The notes under the pieces are model-generated. The model worked only from the letters and a program-made list of their open reading frames with translations, was not told where the DNA came from and made no database searches. A stretch of 64,000 nt of DNA, taken from CAZEKB01 sp964512225 (lineage in GTDB: Bacteria; Myxococcota_A; UBA796; UBA9615). The DNA lies in NCBI GenBank assembly GCA_964512225.1, contig CAZEKB010000023.1, forward strand, positions 8,289 to 72,288. Reading direction: 5' to 3'. A program made the position numbers and the translations under genes. Positions 9,461 to 18,075 of this stretch are shown piece by piece. Positions within the stretch are counted from its first letter, which is position 1. Every line of letters begins with the position of its first letter.

Positions 9461-10440
9461 GCTTCTGGGGCGGACGCTCGGTCCTCGTCACCGGCGCGAG
9501 CGGCCTCCTGGGCGGCGCCCTCGTGCCCGCGCTCCTCGATCGGGGCGCCCGCGTCTCCGTGCTGCTGCGCGACGACGTGCCCGACTGTCGCCTCGTGCGA
9601 TCGGGGGACATCGACCGCGTCATCCGCGTCCGGGGAGACATCACCCGCGTCGAGGAGGTCGAGCGCGGCCTCGCCGAGCGCGAGGTCCAGGTCCTCTTCC
9701 ACCTCGCCGCCCAGGCCATCGTGGGCACCGCCCGTCGGTCGCCCTGGCAGACCTTCGAGTCCAACGTCCGCGGCACGTGGAACGTCCTCGAGGCGGCCCG
9801 CCGGGTCGGGACCTGCCGCAGCATCGTCGTGGCGAGCTCGGACAAGGCCTACGGCCCCAGCGACGACCTGCCGTACCGCGAGACGCACCCCCTCGCGGCC
9901 GTCGGCCCCTACGACGCCAGCAAGGCCATGACCGACATCGCCGCGCAGTCCTACGCCGCGACGTACGACCTCCCGCTGACCATCGTGCGCGCGGGCAACC
10001 TCTACGGCCCCGGCGACCTGCACTGGAACCGGCTCATCCCCGAGATGATCCGCGCCCGGCTGAGCGGGGAGACGCCGGTGCTCCGCTCGAGCGGCCACGC
10101 CACCCGCGACTGGCTCTTCGTGGACGACGCCGTGGACGCCTACGTGCGCCTCGCCGAGCGCTCCGGCGACGCGGACGTCCGGGGCCAGGCCTTCAACGTC
10201 GCCCCCGGGGAGCCCGCGTCGGTGCTCGCCGTCTGCCGGGCGATCGACGACGCCCTCGGCATCCACGAGCCGCCCCACGACGTCCGGGGCACCGCCGAAG
10301 CAGACGGCGAGATCCCCGACCAGTCCCTCGATCCGAGCAAAGCCGAGCGGCTCCTGGGGTGGCGCGCCGCGACGGACCTGCAGGCGGGCATCGCCGCCAC
10401 CGTCGACTGGTATCGGGCGCTGCTGACCCCGACGCCGTAG
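9457..10440 (+). CDS. rfbG: CDP-glucose 4,6-dehydratase-like SDR
   Basis: 327 residues, somewhat shorter than the usual 355-360. Extended short-chain dehydrogenase fold: the NAD-binding GASGLLGGAL near residue 12, FHLAAQAIVG, the SSDKAYG motif characteristic of RfbG (rather than TSEVYG), the catalytic YDASK and RAGNLYGPGDLHWNRLIP. It should convert CDP-glucose to CDP-4-keto-6-deoxyglucose. It follows the cytidylyltransferase with a four-base overlap, supporting the CDP-sugar assignment. The PLP-dependent C3-dehydratase (RfbH) and later enzymes are absent here; the sequence ends 1 bp before the stop of the convergent RNase HII gene, so the cluster really stops. Another NDP-sugar dehydratase or epimerase activity remains possible. 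Confidence 0.85.
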   Translation: MSFWGGRSVLVTGASGLLGGALVPALLDRGARVSVLLRDDVPDCRLVRSGDIDRVIRVRGDITRVEEVERGLAEREVQVLFHLAAQAIVGTARRSPWQTFESNVRGTWNVLEAARRVGTCRSIVVASSDKAYGPSDDLPYRETHPLAAVGPYDASKAMTDIAAQSYAATYDLPLTIVRAGNLYGPGDLHWNRLIPEMIRARLSGETPVLRSSGHATRDWLFVDDAVDAYVRLAERSGDADVRGQAFNVAPGEPASVLAVCRAIDDALGIHEPPHDVRGTAEADGEIPDQSLDPSKAERLLGWRAATDLQAGIAATVDWYRALLTPTP

Positions 10441-11106
10441 TCAGAACAAGCTGCCTTGCGCCTCCGCGGCTACGATCCGTCGGGCCGTCTCCCACTTGGT
10501 GCGCACGCACGCCGGCCACGCCCGGTTCTCCGCCCACCGCTTCTTCAGGAACGCCACGGTGTGCGGGTCGCCCGGGTAGCCGGACCCCAGGGGCTCCCCT
10601 TCGAACGCCTCGATGCGGCGCAGCTCCGCGTCCCGGTGGACCTTCGCGAAGATCGACGCCGCCGAGCAGCACGGGTGGGTGTCGTCGGCGCCGTTCTCGG
10701 CCACGATCACCATCCCCCACACCCCGCGCGCGCTCAGCCGGATCGTGATGTCTTCGACGTACCCGGGGATCTGCTTCGGCGGGACCGGCGCGTCGAGCAC
10801 CAGGATGTCCGGCCGCAGCTCCACCGCGAGGTCGACGATCACCTCCTTGCCGAGCACGTTCAGCGACTTGCTGTCCAGGATGGCGGGGGACAGCTCGACC
10901 ACCCGGTGCGCGAGGATCGTCTCCGACATCGCGAGCGCCTCGTCGCGCAGCCTGACGCGCTTGTCCGCCGGGACCTTCTTGCTGTCCCGGAACCCGGCCG
11001 TGCGGAGCCGCTTCTCGCGGGTCGCGTCCACGAGGCAGGCCCCGAAGACCATCGGCCCCAGGACGCAGCCGCGCCCCGCTTCGTCGATCCCCAACCGTGT
11101 CGCCAT
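10441..11106 (-). CDS. rnhB: Ribonuclease HII, archaeal/eukaryote-like subtype
   Basis: 221 residues. It cleaves RNA in RNA-DNA hybrids, including single ribonucleotides in DNA. The active-site start GIDEAGRG (Asp8, Glu9) is followed by CVLGPMVFGAC, then VLDAPVPP with the third acidic residue and SAASIFAKVHRD with the fourth. The C-terminal GSGYPGDPHTVAFLKKRW replaces the usual bacterial GYGTxxH segment and resembles archaeal RNase HII and eukaryotic RNase H2A. Converges with the rfbG-like gene (stops adjacent). It diverges from the metalloprotease gene with only 54 bp between the two starts, so their promoters must be close or overlapping. Confidence 0.92.
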   Translation of the reverse strand: MATRLGIDEAGRGCVLGPMVFGACLVDATREKRLRTAGFRDSKKVPADKRVRLRDEALAMSETILAHRVVELSPAILDSKSLNVLGKEVIVDLAVELRPDILVLDAPVPPKQIPGYVEDITIRLSARGVWGMVIVAENGADDTHPCCSAASIFAKVHRDAELRRIEAFEGEPLGSGYPGDPHTVAFLKKRWAENRAWPACVRTKWETARRIVAAEAQGSLF

Positions 11107-11160
11107 GGGCGAAGGGTAGCGGCGCGCGGTAGAACCGGGGGCCCCGCCGGGAGGTTCTTC

Positions 11161-13488
11161 ATGTCCGTTCGCGCCGTCCTCGCCCTCGCCGCCGTCGCCG
11201 TCCTCGCCGCGTGCCCCCCCGAGCCCGCCCCGACCGACGACGACGACGCCGCCCTCGACGACGACGACATGTACGAGGAGCTCGGCATCCCCGACGACCG
11301 GGGCATGGCCGTCCCGTTCCTCGGGGAGGAGCCGACCCTCTCCGTATTCCCCGCGCGCCCCCACTCCGAGATGGAGGTCGCGATGGTCCTGGACCTCGAA
11401 GGCGCCGTCTCCGCGACGCTCGACGTCTCCGGCCCCGGCTGCGGCGGCTTCCGCCCCCTGTCCGGCGAGCTCCCCCTCGAGCAGACCGCCCTCGCGGGCG
11501 CCCAGGGGGAGTGCTTCTTCAGCGCGCTCATCACCACGCCCGACGAGGACCTGATCGAGGAGGCGCGGTTCGTCGTCCAGCCCCTCGAACCGGACGTGCC
11601 CGACGTGGGCGTCGTGGGCGGCATCCTCCGGTACGACGCGTTCCCCGAGCCCTCCCCGGACGCGCCCCCCCTGACCACCCTGACCGTGCCCGAGCTCGTC
11701 GACGTGCGGGAGCCCGTGGTGGTGAGCTTCGACCGCGACGAGGCCGCCGACGCCCGCGGGGTGCTGGTCGCCGTCGACGGATACGACGCCTGGTGGTACC
11801 TGCCCATCGAGGACCCGACCCTCTGGGACGCCTCCGTCGAGCTCGAGCTCGATCCCGAGCTGCTGAATCGCCTCGGCGAGCGCCTGAACGTCCAGATCCA
11901 GGTCGCCCTCCTCGTGGGCGTCGGCAGCCTCGTGACCCCGCCGCTGTCGCGCGCGCTGTCCGTCGGCGGGGTCCCGGGCGAGGTCGGGGTCGTCGTCGAG
12001 TGGGGCACGAACGCGGACATCGACCTGGTGGTGATCGGCCCCGACGGCGAGCGCGTCAGCATCGCCGGGAGCAACGGCCCGGGGACGCACAGCGGCGACC
12101 AGGGCTGCACCGGGTCCGCCCCCTACACCGAGACGATCTCCTGGGCCCCCGGGGTCTCGCTGCCCGGCGTCTACGACGTCGAGGTGCAGGTCACGAACGA
12201 CTGCGACTACTTCTTCACCCCGGTCACCCTGTCGATGGTCTTCTGCGGGGCGGGCTCGCCCACCGTCGAGCAGCTCGAGCTCGGCGTGACGGGGGGGATC
12301 CATCGGACCTCCTTCACCAGCGACTGCGAGGCCACCGTGAGCGGACGGGTGCGCTACCAGGACTTCCCGGTCACGACCGGGGGGTGGGGCGCGAGCAACA
12401 TGCTCCCCGCGCGGAACGTGGACGTGGAGGCCGTGCGGGGGACGGACGGCGCGGTCCTGGGGCGGGCCACGACCGACGCGGCGGGCGACTACCGCATCGA
12501 CTTCTTCAACGGCGGCGACCCCGCCTACACCGTGCGCGTCGTGGCCGAGCACGTGGGCCCCACCGTGTCCCAGCGCGTCCAGACCAACGCGGGGAGCCTG
12601 TGGGTGTGGAACTCCGTCGATACCTTCGACAGCTCCGCGAACCCGGTCGAGACGGACGTCGACTTCGAGATCCTGGGCGTCGATGGAGCCGCCGTCCTGA
12701 ACATCTTCGACCAGGGCGTCACCCTCGCCGCCTACGCCCGCACCCTCTCCGGGCGACGGCCGTCGGACTCCACGTGGCACTGGACGTCGGGGCAGCTGGC
12801 CAACCACCTCAACGGGTTCGGCGGCGGCGGCTCCCACTACACCCGCGACAGCAACCTGTGGATCCGCGGCGCGTCGACCCAGGGCGAGATCAACAACGGC
12901 ATCCCCAACAACACGGACGAGTGGGACGACACGGTGATGGCCCACGAGTACGGGCACTTCGTCGAGGACGACTACTCCATCGGGGACAGCCCCGGCGGCC
13001 AGCACTTCATCAACGGGTACTCCGACCCTCGCCTGGCGTGGAGCGAAGGCTTCGCCACCTGGTTCGGTCAGGCCGCGCTGGGCAGCCCGTGGTACCTCGA
13101 CCGCGCCGGGAACGTGTGGTCGGTCCGCTACAACGCCGAGTCGGGCGGGGGCATGCCGCTGGGCAACAGCCCCGCGCAGCTGTCGGGTCAGGTGTGCGAG
13201 GCGGTCGTGACGATGATCCTGTGGGACCTCTTCGATACGACGAACGAGGTGTTCGACTCACTCCAGGGGCAGACGGCGGGCATCTGGGCGTCGTTCGGCA
13301 CGTACCTGCCGGGCGCGAACTTCGCGGACCGCGGCGTGGCGGGTCGCGACCTCGTGGACTTCGTGGACGGCCTGCGCTGCCTCGGCGCGATCGCCGACGG
13401 GACGGTCCTGGACGGCCTCACGGGCAACGTCCAGACCCGGCACCAGATGTCCTACGACTGGCCGGTGCTCGCCTCCTGCGTGCCCTGA
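11161..13488 (+). CDS. Secreted zinc metalloprotease-like lipoprotein
   Basis: 775 residues. The signal peptide ends LAAC, followed by an Asp-rich linker (TDDDDAALDDDD). Residues about 260-390 carry two beta-sandwich segments (EWGTNADIDLVVIGPDGE, then CEATVSGRVRYQDFP, the latter like a carboxypeptidase-regulatory domain). The catalytic part has VMAHEYGHFVEDDYS and, about 40 residues on, LAWSEGFATWFGQA, giving an HExxH-like H-E-Y-G-H with a downstream Glu ligand as in gluzincin-type peptidases. The Shine-Dalgarno GGGAGG lies 6-7 bp before the ATG. Likely surface-attached. The last 37 bp overlap the 3' end of the convergent 1432-residue gene, which is unusual and may cause transcriptional interference. 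Confidence 0.87.
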   Translation: MSVRAVLALAAVAVLAACPPEPAPTDDDDAALDDDDMYEELGIPDDRGMAVPFLGEEPTLSVFPARPHSEMEVAMVLDLEGAVSATLDVSGPGCGGFRPLSGELPLEQTALAGAQGECFFSALITTPDEDLIEEARFVVQPLEPDVPDVGVVGGILRYDAFPEPSPDAPPLTTLTVPELVDVREPVVVSFDRDEAADARGVLVAVDGYDAWWYLPIEDPTLWDASVELELDPELLNRLGERLNVQIQVALLVGVGSLVTPPLSRALSVGGVPGEVGVVVEWGTNADIDLVVIGPDGERVSIAGSNGPGTHSGDQGCTGSAPYTETISWAPGVSLPGVYDVEVQVTNDCDYFFTPVTLSMVFCGAGSPTVEQLELGVTGGIHRTSFTSDCEATVSGRVRYQDFPVTTGGWGASNMLPARNVDVEAVRGTDGAVLGRATTDAAGDYRIDFFNGGDPAYTVRVVAEHVGPTVSQRVQTNAGSLWVWNSVDTFDSSANPVETDVDFEILGVDGAAVLNIFDQGVTLAAYARTLSGRRPSDSTWHWTSGQLANHLNGFGGGGSHYTRDSNLWIRGASTQGEINNGIPNNTDEWDDTVMAHEYGHFVEDDYSIGDSPGGQHFINGYSDPRLAWSEGFATWFGQAALGSPWYLDRAGNVWSVRYNAESGGGMPLGNSPAQLSGQVCEAVVTMILWDLFDTTNEVFDSLQGQTAGIWASFGTYLPGANFADRGVAGRDLVDFVDGLRCLGAIADGTVLDGLTGNVQTRHQMSYDWPVLASCVP

Positions 13489-16400
13489 GGCGCGGCCGCG
13501 CCGGGCGGCGACGGCGGCTTCGGCGACTCCGGCCAGCTCCAGATGCCGCCCGACCGGAACTGCTCCCAGCCCCAGCGGAGCCACCGCAGCAGGCGTGAGG
13601 CCAGCCACAGCGCCCACAGCAGCATCGCCACGCGCCACACCCAGATCGGCAGCCACAGGACGCCCGGCCGGGGGAGCTCCCCGCCGCTGGTGTCCGTGAA
13701 CCACTGCAGGACGTTGCCCCAGCTCCCGCCCCCGGCGACCCCGAGGTCGGGCTGCAGCACGAGGCCCGCGTAGACCCCGGCGTAGAGCACGCCGAGGGCG
13801 CCGATCGTGAGGCCGAGGATCACGAGCTGCCCGAGGTCGTGCAGCGCCCACTCGTCGGGCTTGCGACGCCCGCGCAGGGAGAGCGCGATGAGCCAGAGCA
13901 CGAGCACGCTCGACGCCGCGGGCGGCACCTGGGTGAGTCCGAGCCCGAGGAGGAACCAGTCCACGCCCGAGAGCGGGGTCGGCGCGTAGCGAGCGAGCAG
14001 GAACGCGATCAGGAACAGCAGCAGGATGTACTGCCACACCGTCACGACGGGCCCCCAGGCCGGCCCCCAGGTCCACAGCACCCAGCGGTGATCGGGCAGC
14101 GTCCACTGGATCTGGACGTTCGCGGCGTCCTGGCCGATGTCCACGGGCGGCGCGGACTGCACGAACCCCGACGCCACCGGCAGGCCCCACTCCACGTACA
14201 GCTCGGTGGCCCCCGGCTCGATCGCGAATACGAGCCGGTCCCCCTCGGGCTGCGCCGGGTGGTCCCGGCCGTTGAGCCGGAACGTGCGGAGCATCGCCCC
14301 CGGCGGCAGCGTCAGCGACTGCTCTCCGCCCTGGCTCGAGCGCAGCGACACCGTGATGTTCGCCTCCTGGAGGCGACGCCCCGACGTCAGGTTCATGAGG
14401 ACGGTGTCGACGGTGGTCGTGGCGCCCTCGGCGGGGGTCGGGCGCGCCAGGCCCAGCGTCAGCGTCTCCCCGGGCCACGGCTGCCACCGGGGCAGCCATC
14501 GCCCCTCGGCGAGGTGCCGCGTGGGCGCCAGCCCTTCGGCGGCGCACGACCAGATCGGGGAGCAGTCGAGGCTCCAGACCTCGGTCCAGGGGCGGTCGGT
14601 CGGCGCCGTGAGCTCGAGGCGCTCGGTCTCGGCGAGCGTCGAGTCCCAGGCCCGCGCGGTCTCCCCGGGCTCCAGGGCCACGACGGCGACGTCGCCCTCC
14701 TGGACGATCCCCGGCGTCGTCACGGACTCGCCCGGCAGCAGCGGGACGCGCAGCAACACCGCCCGGTTCCCTCCGCCGAGGCGCAGCACCTGGTTGTGGA
14801 CGAGCCACGGGACGCCCAGGTCGAGCTCGCGATGGATCTGCAGCCACGGCGGCAGCTCGGCGTTCTCTTCCGCCGACGTCCCTTCGAGGGCGTCGTCCAG
14901 GGGGCGGCTCCGCGACAGCTGCACGGCGCCCGGGGGCGCGGCGTCGGGCCGGTGGCCGGCGAGCGTCCAGCCGTCGCCCTTCCAGGTGAGCACGCGCGGC
15001 GGCGCCGGGAACTGCAGGGCCACCTCGTCGCGGGCGGGGCCCGACAGCTCGATGCGGTGGACGCCCGCGGGCACGCGCATCACCAGGAACCCCGAGGCGT
15101 CGCGGTGGAGCGCCACCACGTCTCGTCCGTCGAGGCGGACGCGCGCCGGGGCCCACGCCGAGTCGGGACCGGGCAGCCGCCACGGCGCCAGGGCCGCGGC
15201 GTGCACGTCGGCCACGAGGGTGAGCCCGGCCGCGTCGGCGCGCAGCTCCAGCTCGGCGCTCTGCACGCAGTTCGGCTCGCAGGCGGGCCGCTTCACGAGG
15301 TGGTCGCGGAGCTCGGCGAGGAGCTCGGGGGAGGGGGCCTGCGCCGCGGCGACCCCGGGCAGGGCGGGGAGCGCGAGGGCGAGCAGCAGGACCAGCGGTC
15401 CCATCCTCGGCAGCGTGCCGTGGGAGATCGTCAGCTCGTCCTCGTCGGTGTCGGTCTCGGGGTCGTCGCCGCCGTCGGGGTCGTCGTCGCCGTCGGGGTC
15501 GTCGTCGCCGTCGGGGTCGTCGTCGCCGTCGGGATCGGGCTCCGGCTCGGGTCCCGGCTCCGGCTCGGGCTCGTCGTCCGGCTCGTCGTCCGGCTCCGGG
15601 TCGGGGGGCACGGTCCCCGTGCGACGCGGGTCGCCCAGGAGGAGCAGGAGGAGGATCGCTCCCGCCACCCGGGCGAGCCCCAGGGCGCCGTTCGTCCCGG
15701 GCCCCAGCAGCGTGAGGCGGATCGTGTGATCGGCCGACACCGGCCCGTTCCAACGGAGCTCGTGCCGCTCCCAGACCCACCGCGGCAGCCCCGGCCCCGT
15801 CTGCACGACGGCCTGGGGATCGAGCCGCGCCGCGCGCTTGCCCCAGCCGATCGAGCTCTCGGAGTACCCGTAGCTCGCCCCCGCCTTTCCGGGCGGCGGG
15901 CTCTTCGGCCTCTGCTTCTTGTAGGCGTCGACGTTGGCCTGGATCACCTTCTGCTCGTGCTGCAGGTCCTCCTCGGCGACCTGGCTCATCACGTCGCCGC
16001 CCGCGTCGCCCAGGGTGTAGTCGTAGCTGTTCATGGCGCCCGCGCCGTCGCGGTCGAGCTGCGGGAAGAACGCCGCGCGGCTCGCCTCCCACGAGAACAC
16101 GACGACGTTGACCGCGAGGCTGAACACCACGGCCCAGCGGACCCAGTGGACGAGCCTCCCGAACGGGCCCGCGGGGAGGACGCGCAGCAGGCCGAGCAGG
16201 GCGAGCAGCGTGATCCAGGCGAACTTCGGGGCGTCCGGCTCCTGCCAGGACAAGGCGAGAACGACCAGCGCGATCGCCCCCCAGCCGCGGGACGTGAGGC
16301 GGCCCACCGCGAGGGCGATCAGCAGCACGAGGAAGAGGTCCATCAGCGTCCATCGCTCGAGCCAGGACCGGGACGCTTCGTCGACCCCGCTCGCCGCGAG

Positions 16401-17750
16401 CAGGCGCCAGCCGGGGGGCAGGTGCAGGCTCGCCCGGAGGCTGCGAGCGTCGCGGTTCCACCCCACCGCGGGGAGGGTCGCGCTGCGGGCCCAGACGCTC
16501 GCGCCCACGAGGCGGAGGGCGCCGTCCCGCACCTCCACGCCGCCGCCGCCGCCGTCGCCCTGGGTGACCAGCTGGTCCTGGCCGCCGACGCGCGCCCGGC
16601 CGAGCGTCCCCGGCGCCGCGAGCTCGAGGCGGCCGCCCTGGAACAGGCTGCCGGTGACCTGATCGCGCACCGCGAACTCCTCGCCGTCGAGGGACAGCCA
16701 GATCTCACGCTTCACCTCGAGGCGATCCGGGGGCGGATCGGCCTCGCCCCGGCGCAGCTCCACGAAGTCCAGGGAGCCCCCCACGCCCACGCGCCACGCG
16801 GGCAGCCCGCGCCAGGCGTCGGGCAGCGACGTGCGCGACGGGTCCACGCCGGGGGCGCCGTCCACCCGCACCGAGCGCACGGCGGGGGCGGCCTGGAACA
16901 CCCACACCTCCTCCGCGGGCCAGGGATCCCCCACCTTGGGGGCGGTGAGCCCGGGCACGGGCCCGTCGGACCGGGACGCGATCGTGATCTCCCAGTCGCC
17001 CGGGCGCAGCTGCACCTGCAGCGATCCCTCGCCGTCGAGGCGCGCGGGGAGGCTGCTCGACAGCGACGTGGGGGTGGTGCCGGCGAGGGTCGGGGAGCCG
17101 AGGTCGACCTCCCGGGATCGGCCGGAGACCCGCAGGCGCAGCTTGGTGGCGACCGTCACCGGGACGCCGTCCTCGATGCGTCGATGCACCTCGATCGCGA
17201 GGCGATCCTCCTCGGCCTCTTCGGAGCTGCCGCCCCGGAGCCAGAGCAGCCCGTCCGCGTCGCGGCGCGGGGTCTGCACCGTCGCGCCGTGGACGGTGAG
17301 ATCGACGAGCGCGATCGTGGGCGGGACCGCCAGCGACTCGGGGAGGCGCGCCCAGCGGAAGCTGCCGGACACCCGCCGCGTCCCCGGCTCCAGCCGCACC
17401 GCCGGGCTCGACGACGACGCCAGCACCGCGGGCGCGCCCCCTTCGCGGAGGTCGCGGGGCCACCGGATCGCGTCGCCCGGGAGCGCGACCACCGCGGGGG
17501 CGTCCACCACGGCGTCGAGCGTGAAGCGGCCGCCCCGATCGTCCAGATCCAGCGTCAGGCGCCCGGGCCACACGCACAGGGGGCTCTCGGCGAGGCGCGC
17601 GCAGGCCACCTTCTCCTGGCCCCGCAGAGCCCACGGGATCCACTCCTGCAGGGGCGCCGGCACGGCCTCTCGGTCGGCGGCGGCGGCGATCGCGGGCGAG
17701 AGAAAGAGGACGGCCGCGAGGGCGGCGAAGGCGCGTGCGATCAGGGTCAT
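13452..17750 (-). CDS. Very large envelope membrane protein of unknown function
   Basis: 1432 residues with a cleavable signal peptide (A-x-A near residue 24). An N-terminal beta-rich periplasmic region of about 450 residues is followed by membrane helices (about 470-560), a charged Gln/Lys stretch (HEQKVIQANVDAYKKQRPK), and another helix. Then comes an acidic Pro-Glu-Asp linker (PEPDDEPDDEPEPEPGPEPE, then several DPDGDD units), a second hydrophobic segment, a second beta-rich domain and four to five C-terminal helices. No catalytic motif was recognised. The two halves look alike in design (beta domain, then helices), so an ancient duplication is possible. The Shine-Dalgarno is buried in a hairpin just upstream. 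Its 3' end overlaps the metalloprotease gene. Confidence 0.8.
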   Translation of the reverse strand: MTLIARAFAALAAVLFLSPAIAAAADREAVPAPLQEWIPWALRGQEKVACARLAESPLCVWPGRLTLDLDDRGGRFTLDAVVDAPAVVALPGDAIRWPRDLREGGAPAVLASSSSPAVRLEPGTRRVSGSFRWARLPESLAVPPTIALVDLTVHGATVQTPRRDADGLLWLRGGSSEEAEEDRLAIEVHRRIEDGVPVTVATKLRLRVSGRSREVDLGSPTLAGTTPTSLSSSLPARLDGEGSLQVQLRPGDWEITIASRSDGPVPGLTAPKVGDPWPAEEVWVFQAAPAVRSVRVDGAPGVDPSRTSLPDAWRGLPAWRVGVGGSLDFVELRRGEADPPPDRLEVKREIWLSLDGEEFAVRDQVTGSLFQGGRLELAAPGTLGRARVGGQDQLVTQGDGGGGGVEVRDGALRLVGASVWARSATLPAVGWNRDARSLRASLHLPPGWRLLAASGVDEASRSWLERWTLMDLFLVLLIALAVGRLTSRGWGAIALVVLALSWQEPDAPKFAWITLLALLGLLRVLPAGPFGRLVHWVRWAVVFSLAVNVVVFSWEASRAAFFPQLDRDGAGAMNSYDYTLGDAGGDVMSQVAEEDLQHEQKVIQANVDAYKKQRPKSPPPGKAGASYGYSESSIGWGKRAARLDPQAVVQTGPGLPRWVWERHELRWNGPVSADHTIRLTLLGPGTNGALGLARVAGAILLLLLLGDPRRTGTVPPDPEPDDEPDDEPEPEPGPEPEPDPDGDDDPDGDDDPDGDDDPDGGDDPETDTDEDELTISHGTLPRMGPLVLLLALALPALPGVAAAQAPSPELLAELRDHLVKRPACEPNCVQSAELELRADAAGLTLVADVHAAALAPWRLPGPDSAWAPARVRLDGRDVVALHRDASGFLVMRVPAGVHRIELSGPARDEVALQFPAPPRVLTWKGDGWTLAGHRPDAAPPGAVQLSRSRPLDDALEGTSAEENAELPPWLQIHRELDLGVPWLVHNQVLRLGGGNRAVLLRVPLLPGESVTTPGIVQEGDVAVVALEPGETARAWDSTLAETERLELTAPTDRPWTEVWSLDCSPIWSCAAEGLAPTRHLAEGRWLPRWQPWPGETLTLGLARPTPAEGATTTVDTVLMNLTSGRRLQEANITVSLRSSQGGEQSLTLPPGAMLRTFRLNGRDHPAQPEGDRLVFAIEPGATELYVEWGLPVASGFVQSAPPVDIGQDAANVQIQWTLPDHRWVLWTWGPAWGPVVTVWQYILLLFLIAFLLARYAPTPLSGVDWFLLGLGLTQVPPAASSVLVLWLIALSLRGRRKPDEWALHDLGQLVILGLTIGALGVLYAGVYAGLVLQPDLGVAGGGSWGNVLQWFTDTSGGELPRPGVLWLPIWVWRVAMLLWALWLASRLLRWLRWGWEQFRSGGIWSWPESPKPPSPPGAAAPQGTQEASTGQS
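15469..15537 (-). repeat. Tandem 18-bp repeat encoding DPDGDD
   Basis: About four copies of an 18-bp unit with near-perfect identity lie inside the 1432-residue gene and encode Asp-Pro-Asp-Gly-Asp-Asp repeats in its acidic linker. Such units can change copy number by slippage without breaking the frame because the length is a multiple of three. Confidence 0.85.
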
Positions 17751-17755
17751 GGAGG

Positions 17756-17772
17756 CTCCCGAAGAACGGGAG
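17756..17772 (-). promoter_or_regulatory. Hairpin masking the Shine-Dalgarno of the 1432-residue gene
   Basis: On the minus strand the leader reads CTCCCG, loop TTCTT, CGGGAG, then CCTCC and the ATG. The 6-bp perfect stem contains the GGGAG that would serve as ribosome binding site in its 3' arm, five bases before the start codon. This predicts structure-dependent translation. It is seen directly in the sequence; its regulatory role is inferred. Confidence 0.5.
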
Positions 17773-17937
17773 GTTCGACAGCCTGCCCTCGATCGGGTTC
17801 CCGGCTGCCCGCTCCTCCCGACCCCAGCCTACAGATCCACGGGCCGAAACTCGCCCGGTCTCGCGGTCCGCCGAGTGCTTCGGTTGTCTCGTATGCAATC
17901 GGCTGGAAATCGGCACGCGGATCGGCAATCAGGCTCA

Positions 17938-17967
17938 TTGACACCCATTTCCGCGCGTCCTTATATT
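17938..17967 (+). promoter_or_regulatory. Near-consensus sigma-70 promoter of lipoprotein operon
   Basis: TTGACA (17938-17943), an 18-bp spacer and TATATT (17962-17967) match the housekeeping promoter consensus at 11 of 12 positions. This stands out in such GC-rich DNA. It points at the five-gene lipoprotein operon starting at 18076 with a leader of about 100 bases. Confidence 0.75.
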
Positions 17968-18075
17968 GACGCTCCCGAGGTCCCGGCCGCGGTGGGTCCC
18001 CGTTTGCCCTCCGCGCGCGACAGGCTGAGACCGATCCCCATGAAGGGGAGTCTTACGGGGGAGGAGTTCCGCCCG

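Larger units (their letters stand above)
17751..18075. other. Divergent intergenic region of 325 bp
   Basis: Separates the minus-strand 1432-residue gene from the plus-strand lipoprotein operon. It holds the SD-masking hairpin at its left end, one strong plus-strand sigma-70-type promoter in its middle, and a roughly 100-base leader for the operon. The leader contains a small hairpin (TCCCC-ATGAA-GGGGA, 18035-18049) that displays an upstream in-frame ATG at 18040. No protein-coding gene is supported here. Confidence 0.6.
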
